Shown here piece after piece: positions 1-6,346 of a stretch of DNA of 8,999 nucleotides. This DNA comes from Streptosporangiaceae bacterium. Its GTDB lineage: Bacteria; Actinomycetota; Actinomycetes; Streptosporangiales; Streptosporangiaceae. The stretch covers positions 1 through 8,999 of the forward strand of contig JASHSZ010000664.1 in the NCBI GenBank assembly GCA_030040815.1. The letters are read 5' to 3'. Positions within the stretch are counted from its first letter, which is position 1, and each line of letters begins with the position of its first letter. Below the pieces are notes generated by a model, which was given only the letters and a program-made list of their open reading frames with translations, made no database searches and had not been told where the DNA came from. Both the position numbers and the translations under genes were made by a program.

Positions 1-65
1 CCCGGTCGGCGCACTGGCTCCCGTCGACTGAGGCCGGCTGGGGGCAGGGTCAGGCGCCGGCTCGG

Positions 66-383
66 CTAGCCCTCAGCTGGCCGCAGCCGTGCCAGCTCGG
101 CCCGCAGCGCGTCCCGCTCCGCCTCCAGCTCACGAACCCGCGCCTCGAGTCGCAGCACGTGCCGGATCGCGGCAAGCGTTAGCCCGTCCTCCATGAGCTC
201 GGTGACGTAGCGGACGACCACGATCTCGTTCCTGGTGTACCGGCGCTGACCGCCCGCCGACCGGGACGGCCGCACGACGTGAAACTCGTCGAGCCGCCGC
301 AAAAACGCCTGCTGGACCTCCAGCATCTCGGCAACCTGGCCGACGGTGAACAGCGGCATGTTCGCATCGTCCAGGGGCAACAT
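66..383 (-). CDS. HspR-like MerR-family regulator of the adjacent hsp20
   Basis: A small MerR-type DNA-binding protein of about 105 residues. The N-terminal winged helix-turn-helix runs from about residue 11 to 75: LFTVGQVAEML, then FLRRLDEFHVVRPSRS and the wing GGQRRYTRNEI. The FLRRLDE segment, where most MerR proteins have an IRYYE-like sequence, is characteristic of HspR-type heat-shock repressors. The C-terminus is a short heptad-like coiled coil (LEARVRELEAERDALRAEL), probably for dimerisation, with no ligand domain. I chose the ATG at 383 because GGGAGGT lies 10 nt upstream. A GTG at 389 is also open, but only 4 nt from that site; an ATG at 359 would still keep the whole HTH. The gene lies 150 bp downstream of hsp20 on the same strand, so it is probably the autoregulated repressor of that unit. 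The target site is inferred, not shown. Confidence 0.88.
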   Translation of the reverse strand: MLPLDDANMPLFTVGQVAEMLEVQQAFLRRLDEFHVVRPSRSAGGQRRYTRNEIVVVRYVTELMEDGLTLAAIRHVLRLEARVRELEAERDALRAELARLRPAEG

Positions 384-479
384 AGGCACGGTTACCTCCC
401 GGCTTAGCTACGCCCGGACCGGCGCACTCGCTGCCCTGCCAATGGGGCGCGACTGGCGAGCCGGGCCGGTTCGCGGCCA

Positions 480-513
480 AGGGCCCGCGCAGCGGCATTA
501 CCGCGCGGGCCCT
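480..513 (-). terminator. Perfect 11-bp hairpin between hsp20 and the HspR-like gene
   Basis: AGGGCCCGCGC at 480-490 is exactly complementary to GCGCGGGCCCT at 503-513, with a 12-nt loop. It begins 20 bp past the hsp20 stop codon. There is no U-tract on either side, so it fits the U-less terminators common in actinomycetes, a partial terminator, or a 3' end that stabilises the hsp20 mRNA. Because the repressor gene lies beyond it, it could make repressor transcripts scarcer than hsp20 transcripts. A separate 10-bp palindrome, CCTACGTAGG, overlaps its edge at 511-520. Confidence 0.65.
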
Positions 514-532
514 ACGTAGGCTACTGCGACGA

Positions 533-946
533 TCAGGCCTCGACCGCGGCCGGAGCCGTGGTGCTGACCTCGATCTTGCGCGGCAGAGCGCGCTCCTGCA
601 GTGGCACGGTCACCCGCAGCACGCCGGAGTCGTAGGCGGCCGAGATCTTCTCGGCGTCCACGGCGTCCGACAGCCGCACCCGCCGTGTGAACGAGCCCAT
701 GACCCGCTCCCGCACGTACGGCCGCTCGCTGTCGGTGTACTCCTCCGACCGCTTCGCGCTGACGGTCAGCAAGCCGTGGTCGACTGTGACGTCAATGCTG
801 TCGGTGTCGATGCCGGGCAGGTCGAACCGCAGCTCGACCTCGCCGTCGCGCCGGATGGCGTCCATCCGCATCGTGGCATGCCCGCCATCAGCGGTCCGCA
901 GCATGCGGTGGAACTCCGCGAACGGGTCGAACGGTGTAAGCAGCAT
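533..946 (-). CDS. hsp20: Small heat-shock protein, Hsp20/alpha-crystallin family
   Basis: An ATP-independent cytoplasmic chaperone that holds unfolding proteins; 137 residues, normal for the family. The short N-terminal arm (MLLTPFDPFAEFHRML) is followed by an alpha-crystallin domain at about residues 28-127. Recognisable family segments are the strand ELRFDLPGIDTDSIDVTV, the loop RSEEYTDSERPYVRERVMGSFTRRVRL, and the signature AAYDSGVLRVTVP. An I-x-V motif (IEV) follows near residue 125. The ATG at 946 is preferred: AGGAGGG lies 10 nt upstream, and MLLTPFDPF is the usual start of actinobacterial members. A longer in-frame extension to 1003 runs through a 5' UTR hairpin and does not look like protein. 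The downstream HspR-like gene and the promoter dyad suggest heat-induced derepression. Confidence 0.95.
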   Translation of the reverse strand: MLLTPFDPFAEFHRMLRTADGGHATMRMDAIRRDGEVELRFDLPGIDTDSIDVTVDHGLLTVSAKRSEEYTDSERPYVRERVMGSFTRRVRLSDAVDAEKISAAYDSGVLRVTVPLQERALPRKIEVSTTAPAAVEA

Positions 947-956
947 GTCCCTCTCA

Positions 957-1013
957 CCCTCCTGTATTTCCCAGGACCCCTGATTCGGGTCTCTGGCCCT
1001 CACAAAAGAAGAA
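957..1013 (-). promoter_or_regulatory. Structured hsp20 5' UTR, possible RNA thermometer
   Basis: On the minus strand, the leader between the predicted transcription start (about 1019) and the hsp20 ATG contains three elements. UUCUUCU (1013-1007) can pair with the Shine-Dalgarno AGGAGGG (963-957) over 7 bp, three of them G-U. Between them is a hairpin with stem CCAG-A-GACCC / GGGTC-CTGG (996-971), which would bring the two strands together. A weak, G-U-rich helix covering the ribosome site is the layout of known thermometers such as ROSE and fourU elements. The pairing is seen in the sequence; the temperature response is inference. Confidence 0.35.
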
Positions 1014-1032
1014 ACCTCTAATAGAAGTTATA
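1013..1032 (-). promoter_or_regulatory. hsp20 promoter -10 with overlapping operator-like dyad
   Basis: This AT-rich stretch is exceptional in a very GC-rich window. On the minus strand a -10 box, TATAAC (1032-1027), is preceded 17 bp upstream by a weak TGTCAC. Overlapping the -10 and the expected start is a 17-bp dyad, plus strand AACCTCTAATAGAAGTT (1013-1029). Its 8-bp arms match at all but one position around a central A. A repressor bound here would block transcription. It does not match the HAIR consensus (CTTGAGT-N7-ACTCAAG) known for HspR, nor the RheA site, so the specificity may differ. Confidence 0.5.
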
Positions 1033-1217
1033 TATTCCATGGGAACAACGTGACATCTAGTCGCGGCCGTACGTCCGCACGCGGCCGACACCTTGAGCTG
1101 GACATTCGGAACGTGACGCTCCGCCCGGTGGCTACGGTCCGTAACCGCGGGCCCGTCCGGTGCCGCCGTCAGCGGTTAGCGCACCGAGCATGGCGTCCGA
1201 AGCGGCGTCTGCATACT
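1033..1217. other. Non-coding spacer upstream of the hsp20 promoter
   Basis: Together with the repeat array this forms a stretch of about 400 bp with no credible gene. The open frames here have poor codon structure and no ribosome site. It contains a direct repeat of CGCGGCCG at 1062-1069 and 1080-1087, 18 bp apart, and one degenerate copy of the downstream array motif (CATGGCGTCC, 1189-1198). Confidence 0.5.
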
Positions 1218-1367
1218 TATGGCGACCGCTCGGCGCGGCTATAGCGACCGCCAATCACCTATGGCGACCACTGAGTACCAATGGCGACCGAAGTTGCCAG
1301 GAATCGGCGCATTATGTGGCCTTTGACCCAACCGAGCAGTCGCCATAGGGCTGGAGCGGTCGCTATA
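1218..1367. repeat. Phased array of six TATRGCGACC motifs, four direct and two inverted
   Basis: Forward copies begin at 1218 (TATGGCGACC), 1240 (TATAGCGACC), 1260 (TATGGCGACC) and 1280 (AATGGCGACC), spaced 22, 20 and 20 bp. Reverse-strand copies begin at 1367 (TATAGCGACC) and 1347 (TATGGCGACT), again 20 bp apart. Longer matches include TATGGCGACCGCTCGG at 1218-1233 against the reverse complement of 1332-1347, with one mismatch, and GGCTATAGCGACCGC at 1238-1252 against the exact reverse complement of 1355-1369. The central 48 bp has no clear copy. Spacing near two helical turns places all forward sites on one DNA face, as in regulator-binding arrays, iterons or transposase-end sites. The copies can also fold as a nested long hairpin. 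No known system is recognised. It sits between the thiolase 3' end and the hsp20 promoter. Confidence 0.88.
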
Positions 1368-1383
1368 GCCCGCCGGGGCCGGA

Positions 1384-1415
1384 CAGCAGGTGCAGACGCG
1401 GCACTGGTGCTGCTG
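1384..1415 (-). terminator. Weak hairpin downstream of the thiolase
   Basis: CAGCAG (1384-1389) pairs with CTGCTG (1410-1415), and inside it GTGC (1390-1393) pairs with GCAC (1401-1404), leaving an asymmetric internal loop. It lies 24 bp past the thiolase stop with no U-tract. It may be a modest terminator, but an interrupted stem of this size can occur by chance in GC-rich DNA. Confidence 0.25.
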
Positions 1416-1439
1416 ACTGCCCGCCGGGCCGACGAGGAC

Positions 1440-2588
1440 TCAGGCGAGCCGCTCGATGATGGTGGCGTTAGCCTGGCCGCCGCCCTCGCACATCGTCTGC
1501 AGCCCGTACCTGCCGCCGCTGCGCTCCAGTTCGTGGAGCAGCTTCGTCATGAGAATCGCGCCAGTCCCGCCGAGCGGGTGGCCAAGCGCGATTGCGCCGC
1601 CGTTGGGGTTGGTCTTGGCGAGCGAGGCCCCCGTGTCCCTCGCCCAGGCAATGGGCACGGGTGCGAACGCCTCGTTCACCTCGAACACGTCGATGTCGTC
1701 GATCGTCAGGTGCCCCCTTTCCAGCACCTGCTCAGTGGCGGGAATGGGTCCCGTCAGCATGTAGACGGGATCGGCGCCGATGACGGCGAGAGCGTGGATC
1801 CGCGCGCGCGGCGTGAAGCCGTGCCTGCGGACGGCCGCTGGCGAGGCTACGAGCACAGCGGCAGATCCGTCCGAGATCTGCGACGCCGTCGCGGCCGTCA
1901 GTTCCCAGCCCTGCCGCAGGGGCGCCAACTCGGCCATCTTCTCCAGTGTGCTGTCCCGGCGCGGGCCCTCGTCCGTTGTCAGGCCGCCGACCGGCGTGAC
2001 CTCGCGGTCGAACCGACCCTCGTCGATCGCCCGAATCGCCCGAGCGTGGCTTTCCAGCGAGTATTCTTCGAGTTCGGCCCGCTTGATGCCCCACTTCTCG
2101 CACATGAGCTGAGCGCCGCGGAACTGGGAGATCTCCTGGTCGCCGTACCGGTCCCGCCAGCCCTGGCCGAATGGCAACGCCATGCCGTGCTTGTGCGGCA
2201 CCGCCACGGTGCTGCCCATGGGAACCATGCTCATGCTCTCGACGCCGGCCGCGATGACGATGTCCTGCGTGCCGGACAGCACGGCCTGCGCGGCAAAGTG
2301 CACCGCCTGCTGGGACGAACCGCACTGCCGGTCGATCGTCACGCCCGGCACGCCCTCCGGCAGGCCAGCCGACAGCCACGCGTTCCTGGCGATGTCGATT
2401 GCCTGTGGGCCGACCTGCGAGACACAGCCCATGATCACGTCTTCCACGGCGGCCGGGTCGACGTTCGTGCGCGCGATCAGTTCGCGCAGTACGTGCGCAG
2501 CAAGGTCGACCGGGTGGACTGCTGACAGACCACCGTTCCGCTTCCCTACAGGGCTGCGCACAGCCCCGACGATGTACGCCTCAGACAC
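1440..2588 (-). CDS. Thiolase (acetyl-CoA C-acyltransferase family)
   Basis: About 382 residues, a full-length cytoplasmic thiolase that cleaves a 3-ketoacyl-CoA with CoA (degradative type) or condenses two acetyl-CoA units. The nucleophilic cysteine sits in DRQCGSSQQAV at about residue 89. The NEAFAPV motif follows, then the catalytic histidine in GHPLGGTGA (about 337) and the second cysteine in MCEGGGQA (about 367), so all catalytic residues are present. The N-terminal AVRSPVGKRNGGLS resembles actinobacterial beta-oxidation and steroid-type thiolases such as FadA5, but the chain-length preference cannot be read from sequence. The GTG at 2588 is 6 nt from GGAGGT; the adjacent GTG at 2591 is only 3 nt away and less likely. 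No other beta-oxidation gene is present. The divergent MerR gene, 185 bp away, is the likely regulator. Confidence 0.94.
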   Translation of the reverse strand: MSEAYIVGAVRSPVGKRNGGLSAVHPVDLAAHVLRELIARTNVDPAAVEDVIMGCVSQVGPQAIDIARNAWLSAGLPEGVPGVTIDRQCGSSQQAVHFAAQAVLSGTQDIVIAAGVESMSMVPMGSTVAVPHKHGMALPFGQGWRDRYGDQEISQFRGAQLMCEKWGIKRAELEEYSLESHARAIRAIDEGRFDREVTPVGGLTTDEGPRRDSTLEKMAELAPLRQGWELTAATASQISDGSAAVLVASPAAVRRHGFTPRARIHALAVIGADPVYMLTGPIPATEQVLERGHLTIDDIDVFEVNEAFAPVPIAWARDTGASLAKTNPNGGAIALGHPLGGTGAILMTKLLHELERSGGRYGLQTMCEGGGQANATIIERLA

Positions 2589-2761
2589 CACGCGACCTCC
2601 AAGCCCAGCGGTCCCGCCGCTCGCCCGCCGCGCTGCCCGCCAGTGCGCTCGCGGACGTCAGCCATCACATTGAGGCTATCGCGCAGTACGGCCGTGCCAT
2701 AGTCCCCAACGGGGCAGCGCCCTCCCTCGCAAATACCGAGCGCGCTGAGTGTTCACCTAGC

Positions 2762-2767
2762 TACTAT
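2762..2767 (+). promoter_or_regulatory. Putative -10 box of the plus-strand MerR gene
   Basis: TACTAT lies 6 nt before the GTG at 2774, and no Shine-Dalgarno sequence precedes that GTG. This arrangement predicts a transcript that starts at or beside the start codon, that is, a leaderless mRNA, which is common in actinomycetes. No convincing -35 is visible. The 2592-2773 divergent region has no obvious MerR-type dyad apart from a short CCCC-AAC-GGGG hairpin at 2704-2714. Confidence 0.35.
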
Positions 2768-2773
2768 CCGTGA

Positions 2774-3256
2774 GTGACTAAGAGCAGCGGGGACACCGCA
2801 GGACTGGTGAGCATCGGCCAGCTCGCCAGGGACGCCGGTGTCAGCAGCCGGACCATCCGCTACTACGAGGAGCTGGGCATCCTGCCGCAGCCGCGGCGAT
2901 CGCCCGGCGGCACCCGCAAGTACCCCAGGGAGTACAGCGGATACATCGCGGCCGCACTGGCCCTCAAGGACCTGGGCTTCCGGCTTGAGGAGGTCAAACC
3001 GCTCGCGCGACTCGCGGCCGGGCGCGCAGTCAGCCAGGGCCAGCGGGACGCCGCAGCCCAGCTCGTTGAGGCGAAGATCGAGGCGCTGGCCCGGCAGGTC
3101 ACGATGCTGCGCCGGCTGCACGCCTCGGTGTGCGCGCCGGACGGCGGCCCCCCGGTGTCCGCGGTGCTCGGTACGGTCGCGGCCGACCGGCTCGACCCTA
3201 TCGGCCTGCTCGCCACCGAGGCCCCGGTGCCGACTGCGGAAGCACTAGCCGGGTGA
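2774..3256 (+). CDS. MerR-family transcriptional regulator
   Basis: 160 residues. The winged HTH spans about residues 13-80: SIGQLARDAGVSSRTIRYYEELGIL, the wing SPGGTRKYP, then ALALKDLGFRLEEV. A dimerisation coiled coil follows (AAQLVEAKIEALARQVTMLRRL), and the last 45 residues form a proline- and alanine-rich tail. There is only one cysteine (in HASVCAPDG), so it lacks the metal-binding cysteine set of MerR, CueR or SoxR and more likely senses an organic ligand or acts through partners. It is transcribed divergently from the thiolase, the usual arrangement for a local regulator; MerR-type LiuR is a known precedent for acyl-CoA pathways, but orthology is not claimed. The start may be the GTG at 2774 (leaderless) or the GTG at 2807, just before the HTH. 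Its 3' end overlaps the opposite-strand LAL gene by 12 bp. Confidence 0.9.
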   Translation: MTKSSGDTAGLVSIGQLARDAGVSSRTIRYYEELGILPQPRRSPGGTRKYPREYSGYIAAALALKDLGFRLEEVKPLARLAAGRAVSQGQRDAAAQLVEAKIEALARQVTMLRRLHASVCAPDGGPPVSAVLGTVAADRLDPIGLLATEAPVPTAEALAG

Positions 3257-6046
3257 AGTCCAGCCGTCACGCGCGGCCCGGGAGATCAGCTCATACCGCG
3301 AGTGAATGCCGAGCTTGGCGTAGATCCGCTCAAGGTGGCTTGCAACCGTGCTGACCGACAAGAACAGCTGACGTGCGATTTCGGCGTTGGACGCGCCGCC
3401 CGCGGCCAGCGTGGCGACCCGCTGCTCCTGAGGGGTCAGCCCTGCCGCAGCGGCTCTGCCCCGCTGCCGACCACCAGCGATCCTGAGCTCGGTGCTGGCA
3501 AAGCCGGCGAGCCAGTGCGCCGAGGCTGCGGTGGCCACCTCGACAGTCGTCGCCAACAGCGGCCTGGCTGCCACCGTGCGCCCCGCTCGGCGCAGGTAGC
3601 TGCCGTATGCGAGCAGCGTTTCGATGTACTCGATGGGCAGGTCGACCTCCGTATGCAGCGCCAGAGCCGTCTGAAAGTGAGCCTCGGCCTCGACGTGCTG
3701 CCCGGTCAGCTCGGCCAGCCACGCTCGGCCGGTCGCCGCGGCGATTCGCGGGTACCGGCAGGGCATACGGGTTGCTGCCTCATCCAGCCAGCCGATGATC
3801 CGCTCCGCGTCGCTGACCCTGCCAGCGGCCAGGTACGCAGCAATCGCGTGCCGGGGCCACGGCGGCAGGCACGGCTCGCGGAGGCCCATCTGCCGAACCG
3901 TCTTGTCCAGCAGCGTGTAGTCGTCACAAGCCTGAGCGGTCGCACCCTCGCGCAGGGCACGGTGACCGCGCGCGTCCAGCAACCTCAGCATCGCCAGCTG
4001 CGCACCACGCGGGCCGGCAGTTGCCGCTGCACGCTCGGCCCACTGCTGGCTCTCGTCAAGACGTCCCATGAACAACAAGACGTATGCCATGCCGGCGGCA
4101 GCAAACGGCTCCATCAGCGGCACGATCTCGACGAGCGGCACGGCTACCCCGAGTGCTGCCAGCGCCTCGTCCAGACGGCCTTGCCGTTGCAGCGCGTAGG
4201 CGTGGCCAATGGCCATCGTCGCGATGGCCTCCGGCGCGTTGGCCTGCGCCACCACAGCTCGGATGGCAGCGAATGCGCGGTCGGCCTCAGCCAGCCGTTC
4301 CACGAGGATCGCTGCATAACCGAAGCTATTGACCGGGCCCCATCCGCCCCCAGCGCCGACCGCATCGGCCGACCAGTCCAGATCCGGCCCGGCGCTCCAG
4401 GGTGCGGCGGACTCGGCCGCGGCCATGCCAGCCGGGTCCGCGCCCAGCAGGGTGATCAGCCCGCAGTCTGCCGCTGCTCTGATCGCCAGCAGGCCACCCA
4501 GCGGGGCGGCCAACTCCCTCGCCCGCGCCGCCAGCGGCAGCGCACGTGCCGGTCCCACGGTCATCCAGCAGCTGAAGGCCGCGTCGAGCAGTACCTGTGC
4601 CGCGGTGCGCGGATCCTGCGGCAGCGCCGACGCTGCGGCCTCTTCGAAGGTGACGATGGCCCGCAGTGGTCGGCCGGACAGGATTAGGGCACGCCCCAGC
4701 ATCCACTGCGCTTCCACACGCCGCTCGGCCGATACCCCAAGGCGGCCGAGCACGTCCTGATATGCCGGCATGGCGTCGTCGAACCGGCCCGTCGCCAGCA
4801 GCGCCTCAGCCCTGGCGAGCAGCAGCCCGATGTCAGCTCGCTGACCCGCCATCGCGACGGCTGCGTCGAACCGCGTGAGGGCAACCGACAATGCTCCGGC
4901 TCGCCGCGCGACCCGGCCGGCCTCCGCCAGCACGCCGCCGGCCTCGGCGTCGCCGACGAGGTGAGCCAGCACCGCGTGCTCGGCCGCCTGGGCGTCCAGC
5001 CCGCGCGCGTGCAACACCGCAAACGCGCGGGCGTGCAAGCGCACCCGAGCAGGCCCAGCGAGGTCCTCGTACAGCGCCTGCCTGAACAGCGGGTGAGCGA
5101 AGTCCGCCTCGGTGGCCAGCGACTGGCCGATGAGGCCGGTGCGCCACAGCGATTCCAGCGCCGCGTCGATATCAGCGCCCTCGAGACCGGCCACCTCAGC
5201 GGCGAGCTCTGGCAAGAAGCTGGACCCGAGAACCGATGCCGCCTGCGCGCAGCGCATCCCCGCCGGCGACAGGCCGGCGAACCTGGCGAGCAGGATGCCC
5301 TGACCGAGCCCAGTGTGCCTGGGCGCGTCGGCATCAGGCAGCTCACCACCGGTCCGCAAGGCCACCGCCAGCTGTTCCAGTAACAACGGGTTCCCGCCTG
5401 CGAGCGCGAACGCCCGATGACGCTGGCGCTCGGGAAGCGCCGCGCCGACGCGGTTATCCAGGAGCAACCCCGACGCAGTCTCGCTGAGCGGGGCTAGCCG
5501 CCGGATAGTGCCACAGCCCTCATGCGCCAGGCTCGCCACAGCCTCGTGGGCTTGCGATGGCCATGGCCGCAGGGCGGCTATCAGGCCGAGCCGCAGCGAC
5601 GTCAGCCGACGACAGACGAACGAGAACAGCGCGACGGAGTCGGCATCTGCCCAGTGCAGGTCGTCCAGCACCAGCAGCGTGCCGCGCCCGGCCTCGCCCT
5701 GCAGCCACCGCAGCACCCCGTAAAATCGGCCGGCCCGGTCGCCAGCCATGCCGGCCGCCGACTCGTCCGGTTCGAGCATCCCCTGCCCACCGACGCCCTG
5801 CAGAGCCTCCAGCAGCACGCCGAACGGCAGGCTCGTCTCCATCGGATGACCGCGGCCGAGCCCGACCGCAAGACCAGCCGTCGTCGCGAATCGGCATGCC
5901 TGGTCAAGGAGCGACGTCTTGCCTAGGCCTGCTTCGGCGAGCACGAACACCGCGTCCGAGTCTCCAGCCGAGACGGTCTCGACGAGCCGACGCAGCGCGG
6001 CCGTGACGTCGTCGCGCTCCAGCAAACCGCTGCCTGGCCCCGCCAA
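3245..6046 (-). CDS. Large ATP-binding LuxR-family (LAL) transcriptional regulator
   Basis: A 933-residue cytoplasmic regulator of the MalT/LAL class: an ATPase switch, a helical repeat sensor and a DNA-binding end. Walker A is AEAGLGKTS at about residues 37-45; Walker B is TLLVLDDLHWADADS at about 124-137, with the DDLHWAD signature of this family. The middle, roughly 350-850, is alanine-rich and helical, consistent with TPR repeats. The C-terminal LuxR HTH covers 869-933: LTPQEQRVATLAAGG, then SNAEIARQLFLSVSTVASHL and RIYAKLGIHSR, all canonical. I chose the TTG at 6046 because GGGGAGG lies 5 nt upstream. The longer frame to 6085 also begins with TTG but has no ribosome site. A small protein gene ends 63 bp upstream on the same strand, probably co-transcribed. 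The inducer and targets are unknown. Confidence 0.95.
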   Translation of the reverse strand: MAGPGSGLLERDDVTAALRRLVETVSAGDSDAVFVLAEAGLGKTSLLDQACRFATTAGLAVGLGRGHPMETSLPFGVLLEALQGVGGQGMLEPDESAAGMAGDRAGRFYGVLRWLQGEAGRGTLLVLDDLHWADADSVALFSFVCRRLTSLRLGLIAALRPWPSQAHEAVASLAHEGCGTIRRLAPLSETASGLLLDNRVGAALPERQRHRAFALAGGNPLLLEQLAVALRTGGELPDADAPRHTGLGQGILLARFAGLSPAGMRCAQAASVLGSSFLPELAAEVAGLEGADIDAALESLWRTGLIGQSLATEADFAHPLFRQALYEDLAGPARVRLHARAFAVLHARGLDAQAAEHAVLAHLVGDAEAGGVLAEAGRVARRAGALSVALTRFDAAVAMAGQRADIGLLLARAEALLATGRFDDAMPAYQDVLGRLGVSAERRVEAQWMLGRALILSGRPLRAIVTFEEAAASALPQDPRTAAQVLLDAAFSCWMTVGPARALPLAARARELAAPLGGLLAIRAAADCGLITLLGADPAGMAAAESAAPWSAGPDLDWSADAVGAGGGWGPVNSFGYAAILVERLAEADRAFAAIRAVVAQANAPEAIATMAIGHAYALQRQGRLDEALAALGVAVPLVEIVPLMEPFAAAGMAYVLLFMGRLDESQQWAERAAATAGPRGAQLAMLRLLDARGHRALREGATAQACDDYTLLDKTVRQMGLREPCLPPWPRHAIAAYLAAGRVSDAERIIGWLDEAATRMPCRYPRIAAATGRAWLAELTGQHVEAEAHFQTALALHTEVDLPIEYIETLLAYGSYLRRAGRTVAARPLLATTVEVATAASAHWLAGFASTELRIAGGRQRGRAAAAGLTPQEQRVATLAAGGASNAEIARQLFLSVSTVASHLERIYAKLGIHSRYELISRAARDGWTSPG

Positions 6047-6109
6047 CGGTGCCTCCCCAGCAGAGGGCAGGTGCTTACACGACAATGACGGCCACGCGAG
6101 TAACGCGGA

Positions 6110-6346
6110 TTACCACGAACCCCAACTATTTGGGACGGGTGGCGCAGAGGCAGGCGGCTGGCCAGCGCGCAGTTCGTTGATCGCGCTCATCAGGCCGATC
6201 CAGCCGCTAAATTCGACTCGAACCGCGGGCGGCTGCTGCGGGCATAGCCAGCCGCTGAGCGGCTCGGTGTCCGCGATGACCAGCTGCAGGAGCAGTGATC
6301 CAGCGGGCCGACCGGACACGTCCCCCGCGGCCTGCCCGCTGACCAC
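6110..6346 (-). CDS. Small hypothetical protein upstream of the LAL regulator
   Basis: 78 residues if it begins at the GTG at 6346, which has GGAGGGG 8 nt upstream. The core reads like a compact folded domain: SLLLQLVIADTEPLSGWLC (beta-strand-like), then VRVEFSGWIGLMSAINELR (an F-x-GW motif followed by an amphipathic helix). The tail is proline-rich. The hydrophobic pattern and G/C-rich third positions in the core support a real gene, and opposite-strand frames over the same DNA look like shadows. It resembles small actinobacterial proteins with an FxGW-xxL-xxAL pattern, a recollection that I cannot verify here. No signal peptide or membrane helix is evident. Position suggests an operon with the LAL gene 63 bp downstream. 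The function is unknown. Confidence 0.6.
   Translation of the reverse strand: MVSGQAAGDVSGRPAGSLLLQLVIADTEPLSGWLCPQQPPAVRVEFSGWIGLMSAINELRAGQPPASAPPVPNSWGSW

Noticed and set aside
1..65. End of an upstream plus-strand gene (stop at 29-31) or start of a minus-strand gene (GTG near 14)
   Set aside because: Too little sequence to support either; no recognisable protein segment.
947..1003. N-terminal extension of Hsp20
   Set aside because: The extension has no family similarity and covers the leader hairpin and Shine-Dalgarno; the ATG at 946 has the proper ribosome site.
1160..1348. 62-codon frame over the repeat array with repeated LWRPL
   Set aside because: The repeated peptide comes from the DNA motif falling in frame by chance. 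The 20-bp period breaks the frame and there is no ribosome site.
1218..1367. CRISPR array
   Set aside because: The repeats are too short, spacers are 10-12 bp, copies occur in both orientations, and no cas gene is present.
1281..2525. Long plus-strand open frame across the thiolase
   Set aside because: It is the antisense shadow of a thiolase with all catalytic motifs. Its product is arginine- and alanine-rich with no domain or ribosome site.
3302..4687. 461-codon plus-strand frame inside the LAL gene
   Set aside because: Low-complexity composition typical of antisense GC-rich DNA; the LAL frame on the other strand has clear motifs throughout.
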